Positions 7,922-15,999 are shown, numbered from the stretch's first letter. The stretch is DNA of 48,479 nt from Candidatus Omnitrophota bacterium (GCA_028718225.1 JAQUMI010000006.1:1-48479), one strand, 5' to 3'. The notes: generated by a model from the sequence alone, not told the origin. A program made the numbers and translations.

Positions 7922-8461
7922 ATGGAAAGACAAGATAACCCGCAGTTAGAATTGTTTTCACAAGTAGGCGAGAGCAGGGGGGTGAGCCGCAAGGGGCCTA
8001 ATGCGTTCCTGGCGCGTATCCGGGGCTACGAAAAAACAATTCTTATCATTCTTGCTATATTGGTCACGGGTATTATTGCTTTTTCTTTAGGGGTAGAGAG
8101 AGGTAAGAACATATTTTTTTCCTTGAACAGCCAGAAAAAGAACCTGGAGCTGTTGCAAACGCAAAACACATTACCCCTAGACCGGGTAATAGTCAAAAGG
8201 GAGGAGGCAGTTAAGCCGGTCACTCCCCCGGTTCCCCAAGGGCCAGGCGTTTTCACCATTCAGGTAGCCAGTTTTAAAACCAGGACCAACGCCCAGAAGG
8301 AGGCGGAATTCCTTAAAAGAAAAGGTTTTGCCGCGTTAGTATTCAACAAAGGCGCTTACGTTATCGTATGTGTGGGGAACTTTCCTAATAAAGAATCTGC
8401 GCAGCCTTTATTATCGGAATTAAATAAGCGTTATGGAAGCTGCTTAATAAGGAGGTTATAA
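7922..8461 (+). CDS. Single-pass membrane protein with a SPOR domain
   Basis: A 179-residue protein. A charged N-terminal part (1-38) precedes one membrane helix near 39-58 (TILIILAILVTGIIAF). A linker rich in Pro/Val follows, then a SPOR domain near 105-175 (VFTIQVASFKTRTNAQKEAE, GAYVIVCVGNF). SPOR domains bind peptidoglycan stripped of stem peptides at division septa, so a role in division or wall remodelling is likely. It sits 7 bases after the HD-GYP gene and 5 bases before the small basic protein gene. Confidence 0.82.
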   Translation: MERQDNPQLELFSQVGESRGVSRKGPNAFLARIRGYEKTILIILAILVTGIIAFSLGVERGKNIFFSLNSQKKNLELLQTQNTLPLDRVIVKREEAVKPVTPPVPQGPGVFTIQVASFKTRTNAQKEAEFLKRKGFAALVFNKGAYVIVCVGNFPNKESAQPLLSELNKRYGSCLIRRL

Positions 8462-8466
8462 AAGCC

Positions 8467-8757
8467 ATGTCAATACACCCGTCGTTGGCCATATCGGAAA
8501 GTGATAAAAAACAAAGGTCCGTATTAAAGCGTACGGAACGCATCAGAATGATGCTTGAAAAAGGAAAGTGGAAAGAGGGAGATAAGGTTTACGGCCTGCC
8601 GAAAATTAAAACCGTAAGGATCAAAATCAAGAAAGAAAAGGCTGAAAAAGCTGCGGATACCACCCCGGGCGCTAGCGCCGAAACCGCTTCCGTTGCCCCG
8701 GCCGGAAAAGAAGCCGCATCCGCAAAAGGAGCGTCAAAGGCTCAGGAAAAGAAATAG
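8467..8757 (+). CDS. Small basic protein of the PVC group
   Basis: A 96-residue protein. The first 60 residues (MSIHPSLAISESDKKQRSVL..., KRTERIRMMLEKGKW, VYGLPKIKTVRIKIKK) match what I recall of the 'small basic protein' family conserved in Verrucomicrobia, Planctomycetes and Omnitrophota. The tail (near 60-96) is a low-complexity run of Ala, Lys, Glu, Ser and Pro. The function is unknown; the basic character and strict N-terminal conservation suggest a nucleic-acid or ribosome partner, which is inference. A good AAGGAGG lies about 10 bases upstream of the ATG. It is a useful taxonomic marker. Confidence 0.8.
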   Translation: MSIHPSLAISESDKKQRSVLKRTERIRMMLEKGKWKEGDKVYGLPKIKTVRIKIKKEKAEKAADTTPGASAETASVAPAGKEAASAKGASKAQEKK

Positions 8758-8760
8758 GAT

Positions 8761-9567
8761 ATGAGTTTAAAATACCTTATCGGTATATTGTGTTTAGCCG
8801 CAGCGGCCCTGGCAGTAGGTTTTAGTCCGGCTTATGCCGGAGAGAAGGTACCTTTTTTAGGTGAGATTAACGCTAATAATATCAACTTGCGCCTGGATGC
8901 CACCGCTACCGCGGAAGTCCTAGGTACTTTAAACAAGGGTGAGCGGGTAGAGGTTATCGCCGAATTTTATGGATGGTATAAAGTCAGGCTTCCTAAAAAC
9001 GTGCCTGTTTATATTAAAAAGTCCCTGGCTGCTTGTATCAATCATGCCGGGGAGAGAGCGCTAGCAGAAGAGCCTCTTCAACAACAGTGTTCCAGCGCTA
9101 AAGTATTAAAAGACCGGGTGAATATCCGGTCCAAACCTTCCGAATCCAGCGGTATAGTCGGCATAGCGGATAAGAACATAGTAGTCAATGTCAGTGTTGA
9201 TACCGGCAGTTGGTACGGAATCGAGCCTATCCAAAACAGCTTTGGTTGGGTATATAAGAAATTTATCACTAAAGCTGTGATCCTTCCTGAGGCCGCACCA
9301 TTATCCCAAAACAAAATAACTACTCCTGAAAACCGGCCCGGCGATACCGTGCTTATAGGAACGGTTAAGCCGTACGGCATAGTATTTATGCGCCCGGCCA
9401 CGCATAAACTTATTTCCGTAGACGATAGGATGTTTTTGTTAAAGGGTAACCGTTCCAGCCTTAACGCGCTTAATCATCAGAAGGTAAAAGTTACCGGGAA
9501 AATGCTCAATTCTGTCAAAGGGGAATACCCGGTAGTAGAAGTTAAGAGGATTGAGGTGCTCAGTTGA
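8761..9567 (+). CDS. Secreted protein with two bacterial SH3 domains
   Basis: A 268-residue protein with a Sec signal peptide (hydrophobic 5-22, cleavage likely after AYA near 26). Two SH3b domains follow: near 34-90 (GEINANNINLRLDATATAEV..., GWYKVRLP) and near 114-172 (KDRVNIRSKPSESSGIVG, FGWVYKKFI). The C-terminal part (near 197-268, VLIGTVKPYGIVFMRPATHK) looks like a small beta-rich domain. SH3b domains usually bind cell-wall peptides. Presumed periplasmic. No catalytic domain is seen, so it may be an adaptor. It overlaps the next gene by 4 bases (TTGA). Confidence 0.75.
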   Translation: MSLKYLIGILCLAAAALAVGFSPAYAGEKVPFLGEINANNINLRLDATATAEVLGTLNKGERVEVIAEFYGWYKVRLPKNVPVYIKKSLAACINHAGERALAEEPLQQQCSSAKVLKDRVNIRSKPSESSGIVGIADKNIVVNVSVDTGSWYGIEPIQNSFGWVYKKFITKAVILPEAAPLSQNKITTPENRPGDTVLIGTVKPYGIVFMRPATHKLISVDDRMFLLKGNRSSLNALNHQKVKVTGKMLNSVKGEYPVVEVKRIEVLS

Positions 9568-10181
9568 ACCTGCCGGCTAGGCTTTTTTCTTTCCTTATCC
9601 TATTTGGCCTGTTGATTATTGCGATGAGCGCGCACGAATTCGCTCATGGCCTAACCGCTTATCGATTAGGGGACCCTACGGCAAAATATTCCGGAAGGCT
9701 CACGCTTAATCCTCTGGCGCATATAGACATATTCTGGACGTTTCTTCTGCCGCTTTTTCTTTTTCTTTCTTCCGGTTTTGTCTTTGGTGCGGCCAAACCG
9801 GTCCCTATAAATTACTGGGCATTAAAAAACCCGAAAAGAGACATAATCCTGGTGGGGGCTAGCGGCCCCCTAGCGAATTTTATCCTGGGAGGGCTATTGG
9901 CTGTAATTATAAAAATAATCCCTTTTCCCGCGAGCCTGCTTCCTTTAATCGTAAATTTAATAGTAATAAACGTAATCCTGGGGGTATTTAATCTGGTGCC
10001 TATACCGCCCTTGGACGGTTCACGTATACTCATGGGGTTATTACCCGAGCCCCTTGCTTTGCGGTATGCCCGAATCGAGCCGTACGCTTTCATTATCTTA
10101 ATAATTCTTATCTGGCTGGGGGCTTTAAACTGGATAGTTTGGCCGGCAGTCGGATTTATCCTAAGGCTGATGGGAGTCTAA
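9564..10181 (+). CDS. Site-2 protease (M50) family membrane metalloprotease
   Basis: A 205-residue protein with about five membrane helices. The zinc motif HEFAH is near 24-28 in the first helix, and the third ligand lies in NLVPIPPLDGSRIL near 143-156. There is no PDZ or CBS domain, so it belongs to the minimal group. Such proteases cut membrane-embedded substrates; the substrate here is unknown. The start is TTG, overlapping the stop of the SH3 protein gene, with no ATG before the conserved part. The stop is 2 bases before the aroB ATG. Confidence 0.85.
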   Translation: MNLPARLFSFLILFGLLIIAMSAHEFAHGLTAYRLGDPTAKYSGRLTLNPLAHIDIFWTFLLPLFLFLSSGFVFGAAKPVPINYWALKNPKRDIILVGASGPLANFILGGLLAVIIKIIPFPASLLPLIVNLIVINVILGVFNLVPIPPLDGSRILMGLLPEPLALRYARIEPYAFIILIILIWLGALNWIVWPAVGFILRLMGV

Positions 10182-10183
10182 TA

Positions 10184-11275
10184 ATGCGGATTACACAAGT
10201 AAAGCTGGGTAGGCGTTCTTACGCTATAGCGGTAGGAAATAAAATCATCCGTTCTCTGGATAAAAAGCTTAATAGGCTTAACCTGGGCAACAGCGCATTC
10301 ATCATTACTAATCCTTTAGTCAGGAATAAATGTTCCGGAGAATTGATCAAGGTATTGAAAAAAGCAGGGTTAAATTTTAAAATAAAGGTCGTTCCGGATA
10401 CCGAAAAAAGTAAATCTATAGCGGTATTATCTTCGGTTATCCGGGACCTGGCGAGGTTCGACCTGAAAAAACGCACCTTTATCATTGCTTTGGGCGGCGG
10501 GGTAGTCGGAGACTTAAGCGGCCTGGTCGCCTCCATCTATAAGCGCGGCATTCCTTATATACAAATACCTACTACCTTGCTTGCCCAGGTAGATTCGGCT
10601 ATCGGCGGCAAGACCGCGCTGGACTTAAGCGAAGGTAAAAATTTAATCGGCGCATTCTACCAGCCGCGTTTAGTCTTTAGCGATGTGGCTTTGCTCAAGA
10701 GCTTGGAAGCCAGGCAGTTGCGCACGGGCCTAGCCGAAGTAATCAAATACGGGATAATCAAAGATAAGCGGCTATTTGCCTATTTGGAGAAAAACTGTAA
10801 AGATATACTCCGGTCTAAGACAGAAAAGCTGGCATATATTGTCAATGCCTCCAGCAAAATCAAGGCGGGTATCGTCGGATGCGATGAAAGGGAGGAAAAA
10901 GGCCTGCGCACAGTTTTAAATTTCGGGCATACCCTGGGGCACGCCATTGAATGCGCCTGCGGTTTTAACAAATATAACCACGGCGAAGCAGTTGCTTTAG
11001 GGATGCTTATTGCTTTGGAGATAAGCAAAAGGATGGGCCTGATAAAGGGCTCTTTGCAGAGAAGGATAGAGGGGCTTATAAAAAGGACCGGCCTGCCGCA
11101 TGAGATCAAAGGAATAGCGTTAAAAAACATAATTAAGGCCTATCACCGGGATAAAAAATTCATCGGAAGAAAAAACCGGCTTGTCTTGATTGCGGATTTA
11201 GGCAAAGCCAAAGTCGTAGAAAATGTACCCTTTGGAATTATAGAAGAGGCAGTAAAGAGCTTGTATTCAGCCTAA
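10184..11275 (+). CDS. aroB: 3-dehydroquinate synthase
   Basis: A 363-residue enzyme converting DAHP to 3-dehydroquinate, the second shikimate step. Motifs: the NAD-binding GGGVVGDLSGLVAS, IPTTLLAQVDSAIGGKT, EGKNLIGAFYQP, GLAEVIKYG and the zinc segments LNFGHTLGHAIE and NHGEAVALGM. The frame extends upstream to a TTG at 10139, but the ATG at 10184 is preceded by GGGAG at good spacing and begins with the family-typical strand (RITQVKLGRRSYAIAVG). No other aro gene lies nearby. Confidence 0.93.
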   Translation: MRITQVKLGRRSYAIAVGNKIIRSLDKKLNRLNLGNSAFIITNPLVRNKCSGELIKVLKKAGLNFKIKVVPDTEKSKSIAVLSSVIRDLARFDLKKRTFIIALGGGVVGDLSGLVASIYKRGIPYIQIPTTLLAQVDSAIGGKTALDLSEGKNLIGAFYQPRLVFSDVALLKSLEARQLRTGLAEVIKYGIIKDKRLFAYLEKNCKDILRSKTEKLAYIVNASSKIKAGIVGCDEREEKGLRTVLNFGHTLGHAIECACGFNKYNHGEAVALGMLIALEISKRMGLIKGSLQRRIEGLIKRTGLPHEIKGIALKNIIKAYHRDKKFIGRKNRLVLIADLGKAKVVENVPFGIIEEAVKSLYSA

Positions 11276-11298
11276 ACAAGATAGAAAGGATGTGCCTC

Positions 11299-12372
11299 AT
11301 GCTTAGCTCCAAAAAGTTTTATACTTTCTCTGTAACCCTTCTCCTTTTCTTTATCTCTCCCTGCATTCTCCTGGCTGAAGATACCCTGACCATCACTACC
11401 TACTATCCTTCTCCCTACGGAGTATACCGGGAGATGCGCGCTAAGCGCCTGGCCATAGGTGATAACTATATTGATAACAGTAACTATACCTGGGAGGAAT
11501 CAGACGGAGACGGAGGAGAGATTGACTACTTGGCTGACCTGGTAGTAGAGGGCAACGTCGGCATCGGGACGACGAATCCATATAGTAGAGTAGATGTTTT
11601 AACTACTACTGGTAATAAATATATAACTTTTAGAGCAGATAATGCAGAGCAAAGATTTAAATTTTATGTGGGTGCATCAGGTAACAATCCTGTTTTAACA
11701 ATGTATCAAGATGATGGTACAACTGAGGGAGTAGTATTAGCATCTGTTGGAAATTCTTATTTCAATGGCGGCAACGTGGGCATCGGCACGACCGCCCCCA
11801 GTTCAAGATTAACAGTTCAATCAAGCGGAGGGAGCACCTATCCGATTAAATTCTTAAATTCATCCGGGTACAGGATGGTAGAAGTCCATCAATATGATAC
11901 TGGTGAAGGGCTTTTGGCGCTTAGAGATGGTTCATCTACGGAAGTCTGTAATGTATATCTTAGAGGCAATGGCACAGCGGCTAAGCTTGGCGGAGGTTCC
12001 TGGTCGGATACCTCTGACCTTCGGCTAAAGAAGAATATTTCCGATCTTTCCGGTGCCCTGCAGGCTATTCTTTCTTTGCGTCCTGTTTCTTATGAATGGA
12101 TTAACCCTGAAGAGCACGCCGCAGGAGTGCATGCCGGATTAATTGCTCAAGAAGTAAAAGAAGTTTTTCCGCAATGGGTTACCAAAAATGCTCCTAAAGG
12201 CCCTGATAATAACCTGATCCCTAAAGGGGAGCAAGCCTACGAATTGTATTATCCGAGCGATTTTAATGCTTATCTTATTGGGGCTATCAAAGAACAGCAA
12301 AGCCAGATAGATGGTTTAAAGAAAAAAGTAGCCATATTAGAAGCAAAGCTTAACCCCGAGGAGAAAATATAA
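11299..12372 (+). CDS. Secreted surface protein with TTYYPSPYG segment and S74 intramolecular chaperone tail
   Basis: A 357-residue protein (360 if the ATG at 11290 is used; AGAAAGG at 11283-11289 fits 11299 better). A signal peptide ends near LLAED. Then come TITTYYPSPYGVYREMRAKR and GDNYID, a segment I associate with Omnitrophota exported proteins. The middle has two modules opening with GNVGIGTT. The C-terminal domain begins SDLRLKKNI (Ser near 239, Lys near 244) and continues LRPVSYEW and GLIAQEVKEVFP. This is the Peptidase_S74 chaperone known from phage tail fibres, which helps a trimeric fibre fold and can cut itself before the Ser. A terminal coiled coil (IKEQQSQIDGLKKKVAILEA) fits trimerisation. 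Role: probably a surface fibre or adhesin. Confidence 0.75.
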   Translation: MLSSKKFYTFSVTLLLFFISPCILLAEDTLTITTYYPSPYGVYREMRAKRLAIGDNYIDNSNYTWEESDGDGGEIDYLADLVVEGNVGIGTTNPYSRVDVLTTTGNKYITFRADNAEQRFKFYVGASGNNPVLTMYQDDGTTEGVVLASVGNSYFNGGNVGIGTTAPSSRLTVQSSGGSTYPIKFLNSSGYRMVEVHQYDTGEGLLALRDGSSTEVCNVYLRGNGTAAKLGGGSWSDTSDLRLKKNISDLSGALQAILSLRPVSYEWINPEEHAAGVHAGLIAQEVKEVFPQWVTKNAPKGPDNNLIPKGEQAYELYYPSDFNAYLIGAIKEQQSQIDGLKKKVAILEAKLNPEEKI

Positions 12373-12406
12373 AGCCAGGATAGAGATTTTGCCTCTTCTT
12401 CAAATA

Positions 12407-12426
12407 CCCACTACCACCCACTACCA
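12407..12426 (+). repeat. Tandem 10-bp repeat (two copies)
   Basis: CCCACTACCA occurs twice in a row in the AT-rich gap between the S74 protein gene and the HTH gene. The 12373-12511 gap otherwise shows a T-rich stretch and a second TATAAT (around 12464) without a convincing -35 partner. Confidence 0.6.
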
Positions 12427-12511
12427 TAAATAGTTTTTACCTATTTTCTCATCTTTTAGCAGTATAATAATCAAATCTGTATCTATATGTTAAAGAATGT
12501 AAAGATTTTCC

Positions 12512-12540
12512 TTGACAAATTTTATTTTTTTGTTTATAAT
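12512..12540 (+). promoter_or_regulatory. Consensus sigma-70-type promoter of the HTH gene
   Basis: TTGACA (12512-12517), a 17-base AT-rich spacer, then TATAAT (12535-12540): both hexamers match the consensus exactly. The expected transcription start is about 12547, practically on the ATG at 12548. Confidence 0.85.
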
Positions 12541-12547
12541 GCACCCA

Positions 12548-12727
12548 ATGATTAACAGCGGATTAATGACTATTGAGGATTTAGCGGATTACCTGAAGGT
12601 TACCCGGCGCACTATCTACGATTGGCTCAAGCATAATAAGATACCTGCGCTTAAGCTTGTCGGGCAGTGGCGCTTTAAAAAAGATAAGATTGATGCCTGG
12701 TTAGAAAACCAATCTCAACCTCATTAA
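12548..12727 (+). CDS. Excisionase-type (MerR-like) helix-turn-helix DNA-binding protein
   Basis: A 59-residue protein made of one winged-helix domain of the 'DNA binding domain, excisionase family': MTIEDLADYLKVTRRTIYDW, then IPALKLVGQWRFKKDKIDAW. It has no partner domain. The ATG at 12548 lies 8 bases after the -10 box and would make the message leaderless. An ATG at 12566 is the other candidate; it matches the usual start of the domain and would leave about 19 bases of leader without a clear Shine-Dalgarno site. No integrase or phage gene is nearby, so it is more likely a small regulator, perhaps of smc 42 bases downstream or of itself. Confidence 0.75.
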   Translation: MINSGLMTIEDLADYLKVTRRTIYDWLKHNKIPALKLVGQWRFKKDKIDAWLENQSQPH

Positions 12728-12729
12728 AG

Positions 12730-12749
12730 CCTCGCCTGCTCAGGCAGGC
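12730..12749 (+). repeat. Small GC-rich hairpin element upstream of smc
   Basis: Positions 12734-12739 (GCCTGC) pair with 12744-12749 (GCAGGC) around a 4-base loop. The sequence CCTCGCCTGCTCAGG (12730-12744) recurs, with a two-base insertion, at 47153-47169 between rpsL and rpsG, so it is a dispersed element rather than part of smc. Confidence 0.55.
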
Positions 12750-12768
12750 AGCGGATAGGAGAAAACTT

Positions 12769-15700
12769 ATGTATTTTAAAAAACTCGAGCTTATAGGTTT
12801 TAAATCATTCTGCAACAAGACAACCCTGCACTTTGAGCCCGGAATCACCGCTGTCGTGGGCCCAAATGGCTGCGGAAAGTCCAACATTTTTGATTCCATT
12901 CGTTGGGTCCTGGGAGAACAGTCAGCCAAGTCTTTACGCGGTTCAGAGATGCTGGATGTTATCTTTAACGGCACAGATACTAAGGAGCCGTTAGGCCTGG
13001 CTGAGGTAACCCTGACTTTTGATAACCAGGCGCGTTTTTTTAATTTTGATAATGATGAAGTAGCGATTACCCGCAGGCTATTCCGTTCAGGAGAAAGTGA
13101 GTACCTTTTAAATAAAAATCAGGTACGCCTGAAGGATATTCTGGATCTGCTTTTAGGTACGGGTGTGGGCGCAGAGAGCTATTCGATAATTGCCCAGGGC
13201 AAGATTGATTTGGTTTTAAGCTCCAGACCTGAAGACAGGAGGCTGGTTTTTGATGAGGCCTCCGGGATCACCAAATACAAGGCGCAGAAAAGAGAGACGA
13301 CGCGCAAGCTAGGCGAAACCGAACAGAATCTTCTGCGCGTTAACGATATCGTTACCGAAGTAAAACGCCAGATCGGAAGCTTAGAGCGCCAGGCCAATAA
13401 AGCGCGCAAATACCGGGAGGCCTTTGAGGAGCTTAAGAATAAGGAAATCGCCCAGGCAGTTTTATCCAAAAAAGAGTTTTTAGCCCAAAAGGAAGAAATT
13501 ATAAGTCAATTAAAAGAAATGCAGTCAGCCGAAGAAGCGCTGCTTAAGGTTATTCACGAGCAGGAAGCCAGGATTGCCAGCCGCTCCAGCGAATTAAAGT
13601 CCCTGGAAGAAAGTATTATGTCTATCAAGAATGAAATTATGGCCATAGAAAACCAGGTGGTGCGGAATAATGAACATTTGAATTTCAATAAGGAAAAAAT
13701 CCGGGAATTAGGTGCGTCTAATGTCTACCTGGAGAAGCAGGCCGTAGAAGTAAAAACCAAACTTGGCGTTGACGAGGAGAAACTGAATAAGGTAAAGGAG
13801 GAATATCTTGGTTTAAAGGGCGTGATTGAGTCTAAATCCCTGATTTTAGCCGAGAAAGAAGAGCAGATTAATTTGCTTTCTTTGAATATCAAGAATGCCT
13901 TGAGCAAAATCGTCAACCTGAAAAAAGAAATTATGGAACTGGCCGTCAAAATATCGGCTGCCAGGAACCAGATCTCTGAGTTCGCCTCCCAGGAGCAAGT
14001 TTACCTTGCGCGTAAGAAGAGGCTGGAGATTGATAAAGCTAAAGTTTACGAAGAAAAAGCCATAGCTGAAGAGAGTTTAAATAAGATCACTCAGGAAGCG
14101 GATGCAGTAAAGATAGCCGTGGAGGAGCTACTCCGAAAAATTAACGGCGTAAAGGCAGAGCTGGAAAAGGAGAAGTTTTCTCTAGGGGATATTAACGCAG
14201 AAATTGAGAACCGGGAGAGAGAAAGGCTGACCCTGGGCTCGCACAAAGAATTTTTAGAGAAACTCAAGGCGAAATACCTGGATATAAGCGAGACAATGAA
14301 CGCGGTCGTCTATCTGGACAAACTTCCCGCAGAAAAAGCCAGCGGCCTGGTCATCAAGGTCAGTGATTTTAGCAGTTTAAGCGATGAGGATAAGGCTTAC
14401 CTGCCGGCTAATTTTAAACTCACCGGTGAGGCCAAGCCCATTGAATTAGATACCCAAAAAATTGACGAGAAAATCGCCAGGATCGAGGAGCAGTTGGTTA
14501 GTTTGAAAAATACAAAACAAGCCAAAGAAGCCTGCCTGGAGGAATTGGATAAAAACATCCTTGTCTTACAGGAAGAATTACGCAGCCAGGAGATCTGCTT
14601 AGCAAATAAAGAAACTTCGCGCCTGGCCACATTGGAACAGTTTAATAAAATAAAAGAGGAAGAAGATATTATTGTTCTTGAACTTACCGATACCCAGAAA
14701 GAATTATCCGTCCTGGAGTCCAATATCCAGGCAGCTAAAGATACATTAGCCGGGTTGAATAATGGTCAGCGCCTTGCTGAAGATACCATTCTCAAGGAAG
14801 AAGAAGGGGTCTCTGCGAATAGCAAATTAAGGGAAGAATTGTTAGTGGCAATTACCCAGGTCAAGACAGAATTGGAGTCTTTAAATAAGCGTATCGTATC
14901 GGATGAGGCTACGTTGGGCCTCCTGGAAGATACCTATAACCGCGATAAAACAAGCCTGGAAAATACCGTAAAACAAATGGAAGAAGCAAGCCAAAAGATG
15001 CAGCTGCTCGAGGCCGAGGTTAAAGAGTGCGAGTTTAAAGTCGCCGAGTCAGCCAAGTTTATTGAAACTAAAGCCATCCTGCTGAAAGAGGCGGAAGCGG
15101 ATTACGCGCGGGTTTCTGACGGTTCAAGCGATGTGACGGCTAAAATTGAAGCGGATAGGCAAAAGCTAGACGAGCTTAAGAATAAGCTTTATGAATTACA
15201 AATGCAGGATAAAGATAACGATTACAAGTACGCGTCCATAAAAGAGAGGATGTTCCAGGCCTACAAGGCGGATTTGGAAACGGTTGAACTTATCCCGGAA
15301 GGCCTTAGCGTTGATACATTGCCTCAGGAAATCGCTGAATTAAAGCGCAGGCTGGATTCTTACGGAACAGTAAACCTGGTAGCGATTGAAGAATACGACG
15401 AGTTAAAGAAACGCTATGACTTCCTGATCCAGCAACAGACAGACCTTATAACCGCAAAAGAATCCCTGCACCAGGCGATCTTGAAGATCAACCGTACAAC
15501 CAAGCAGATGTTCATGGAGACATTTGAGAAGGTGCGCGGAGAATTCCGTAATTATTTTCGCCTGCTTTTTAACGGAGGCGACGCGCAGGTTTATTTGGTT
15601 GACGAGCAGGACCCGCTCGAGTCAGGTATTGAGATTATCTGCCGGCCCCCGGGTAAAAAATTGCAGAACGTGCTTTTATTGTCAGGGGGGGAGAAATCCA

Positions 15701-15999
15701 TGTCAGCGATCGCGCTTATCTTCGCCATATTTAAAGTCAAGCCTTCCCCGTTCTGCATTCTGGACGAGATAGATGCGGCGCTGGACGAAGCTAATGTAGA
15801 CCGTTTCTCCAGGGTTTTGCAGGAATTTGCCAAAGGCTCGCAATTCATCGTGATTACTCATAATAAGAAAACCATTGTTAACGCCAATGTTATGTACGGG
15901 ATTACTATGGAGCATTCCGGGATATCCAAGATTGTTTCGGTTAAGTTTGCTAATGAGAAGAAGGATGAAGCGGCCGAAGCAGTAGCTAACCCGGCTTAA
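12769..15999 (+). CDS. smc: Chromosome segregation ATPase SMC with a reduced hinge
   Basis: A 1076-residue SMC protein. The head halves are intact: Walker A GPNGCGKSN at 31-39, the Q-loop region around 85-145, then near the C-terminus the signature LLSGGEKSMSAIAL and Walker B FCILDEIDAALDEANVDRF. Two long coiled coils (about 170-500 and 562-870) join the heads to the centre. The usual hinge of about 150 residues with its glycine-rich signature is missing. Only about 60 residues (near 503-561, containing SGLVIKVSDFSS and LPANFKLTGEAKPIEL) separate the coils, which largely accounts for the protein being some 110 residues short of a typical SMC. Function: chromosome compaction, normally with ScpA/ScpB (not in the window). 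Confidence 0.9.
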   Translation: MYFKKLELIGFKSFCNKTTLHFEPGITAVVGPNGCGKSNIFDSIRWVLGEQSAKSLRGSEMLDVIFNGTDTKEPLGLAEVTLTFDNQARFFNFDNDEVAITRRLFRSGESEYLLNKNQVRLKDILDLLLGTGVGAESYSIIAQGKIDLVLSSRPEDRRLVFDEASGITKYKAQKRETTRKLGETEQNLLRVNDIVTEVKRQIGSLERQANKARKYREAFEELKNKEIAQAVLSKKEFLAQKEEIISQLKEMQSAEEALLKVIHEQEARIASRSSELKSLEESIMSIKNEIMAIENQVVRNNEHLNFNKEKIRELGASNVYLEKQAVEVKTKLGVDEEKLNKVKEEYLGLKGVIESKSLILAEKEEQINLLSLNIKNALSKIVNLKKEIMELAVKISAARNQISEFASQEQVYLARKKRLEIDKAKVYEEKAIAEESLNKITQEADAVKIAVEELLRKINGVKAELEKEKFSLGDINAEIENRERERLTLGSHKEFLEKLKAKYLDISETMNAVVYLDKLPAEKASGLVIKVSDFSSLSDEDKAYLPANFKLTGEAKPIELDTQKIDEKIARIEEQLVSLKNTKQAKEACLEELDKNILVLQEELRSQEICLANKETSRLATLEQFNKIKEEEDIIVLELTDTQKELSVLESNIQAAKDTLAGLNNGQRLAEDTILKEEEGVSANSKLREELLVAITQVKTELESLNKRIVSDEATLGLLEDTYNRDKTSLENTVKQMEEASQKMQLLEAEVKECEFKVAESAKFIETKAILLKEAEADYARVSDGSSDVTAKIEADRQKLDELKNKLYELQMQDKDNDYKYASIKERMFQAYKADLETVELIPEGLSVDTLPQEIAELKRRLDSYGTVNLVAIEEYDELKKRYDFLIQQQTDLITAKESLHQAILKINRTTKQMFMETFEKVRGEFRNYFRLLFNGGDAQVYLVDEQDPLESGIEIICRPPGKKLQNVLLLSGGEKSMSAIALIFAIFKVKPSPFCILDEIDAALDEANVDRFSRVLQEFAKGSQFIVITHNKKTIVNANVMYGITMEHSGISKIVSVKFANEKKDEAAEAVANPA

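Noticed and set aside
10139-10183. Upstream TTG start for aroB, giving 15 more residues
   Set aside because: It would overlap the site-2 protease gene by over 40 bases and lacks a ribosome site; the ATG at 10184 has GGGAG upstream and the normal family N-terminus.
12464-12475. Second promoter before the HTH gene (TATAAT near 12464)
   Set aside because: No -35 hexamer at a suitable distance; the consensus pair at 12512-12540 is far better.
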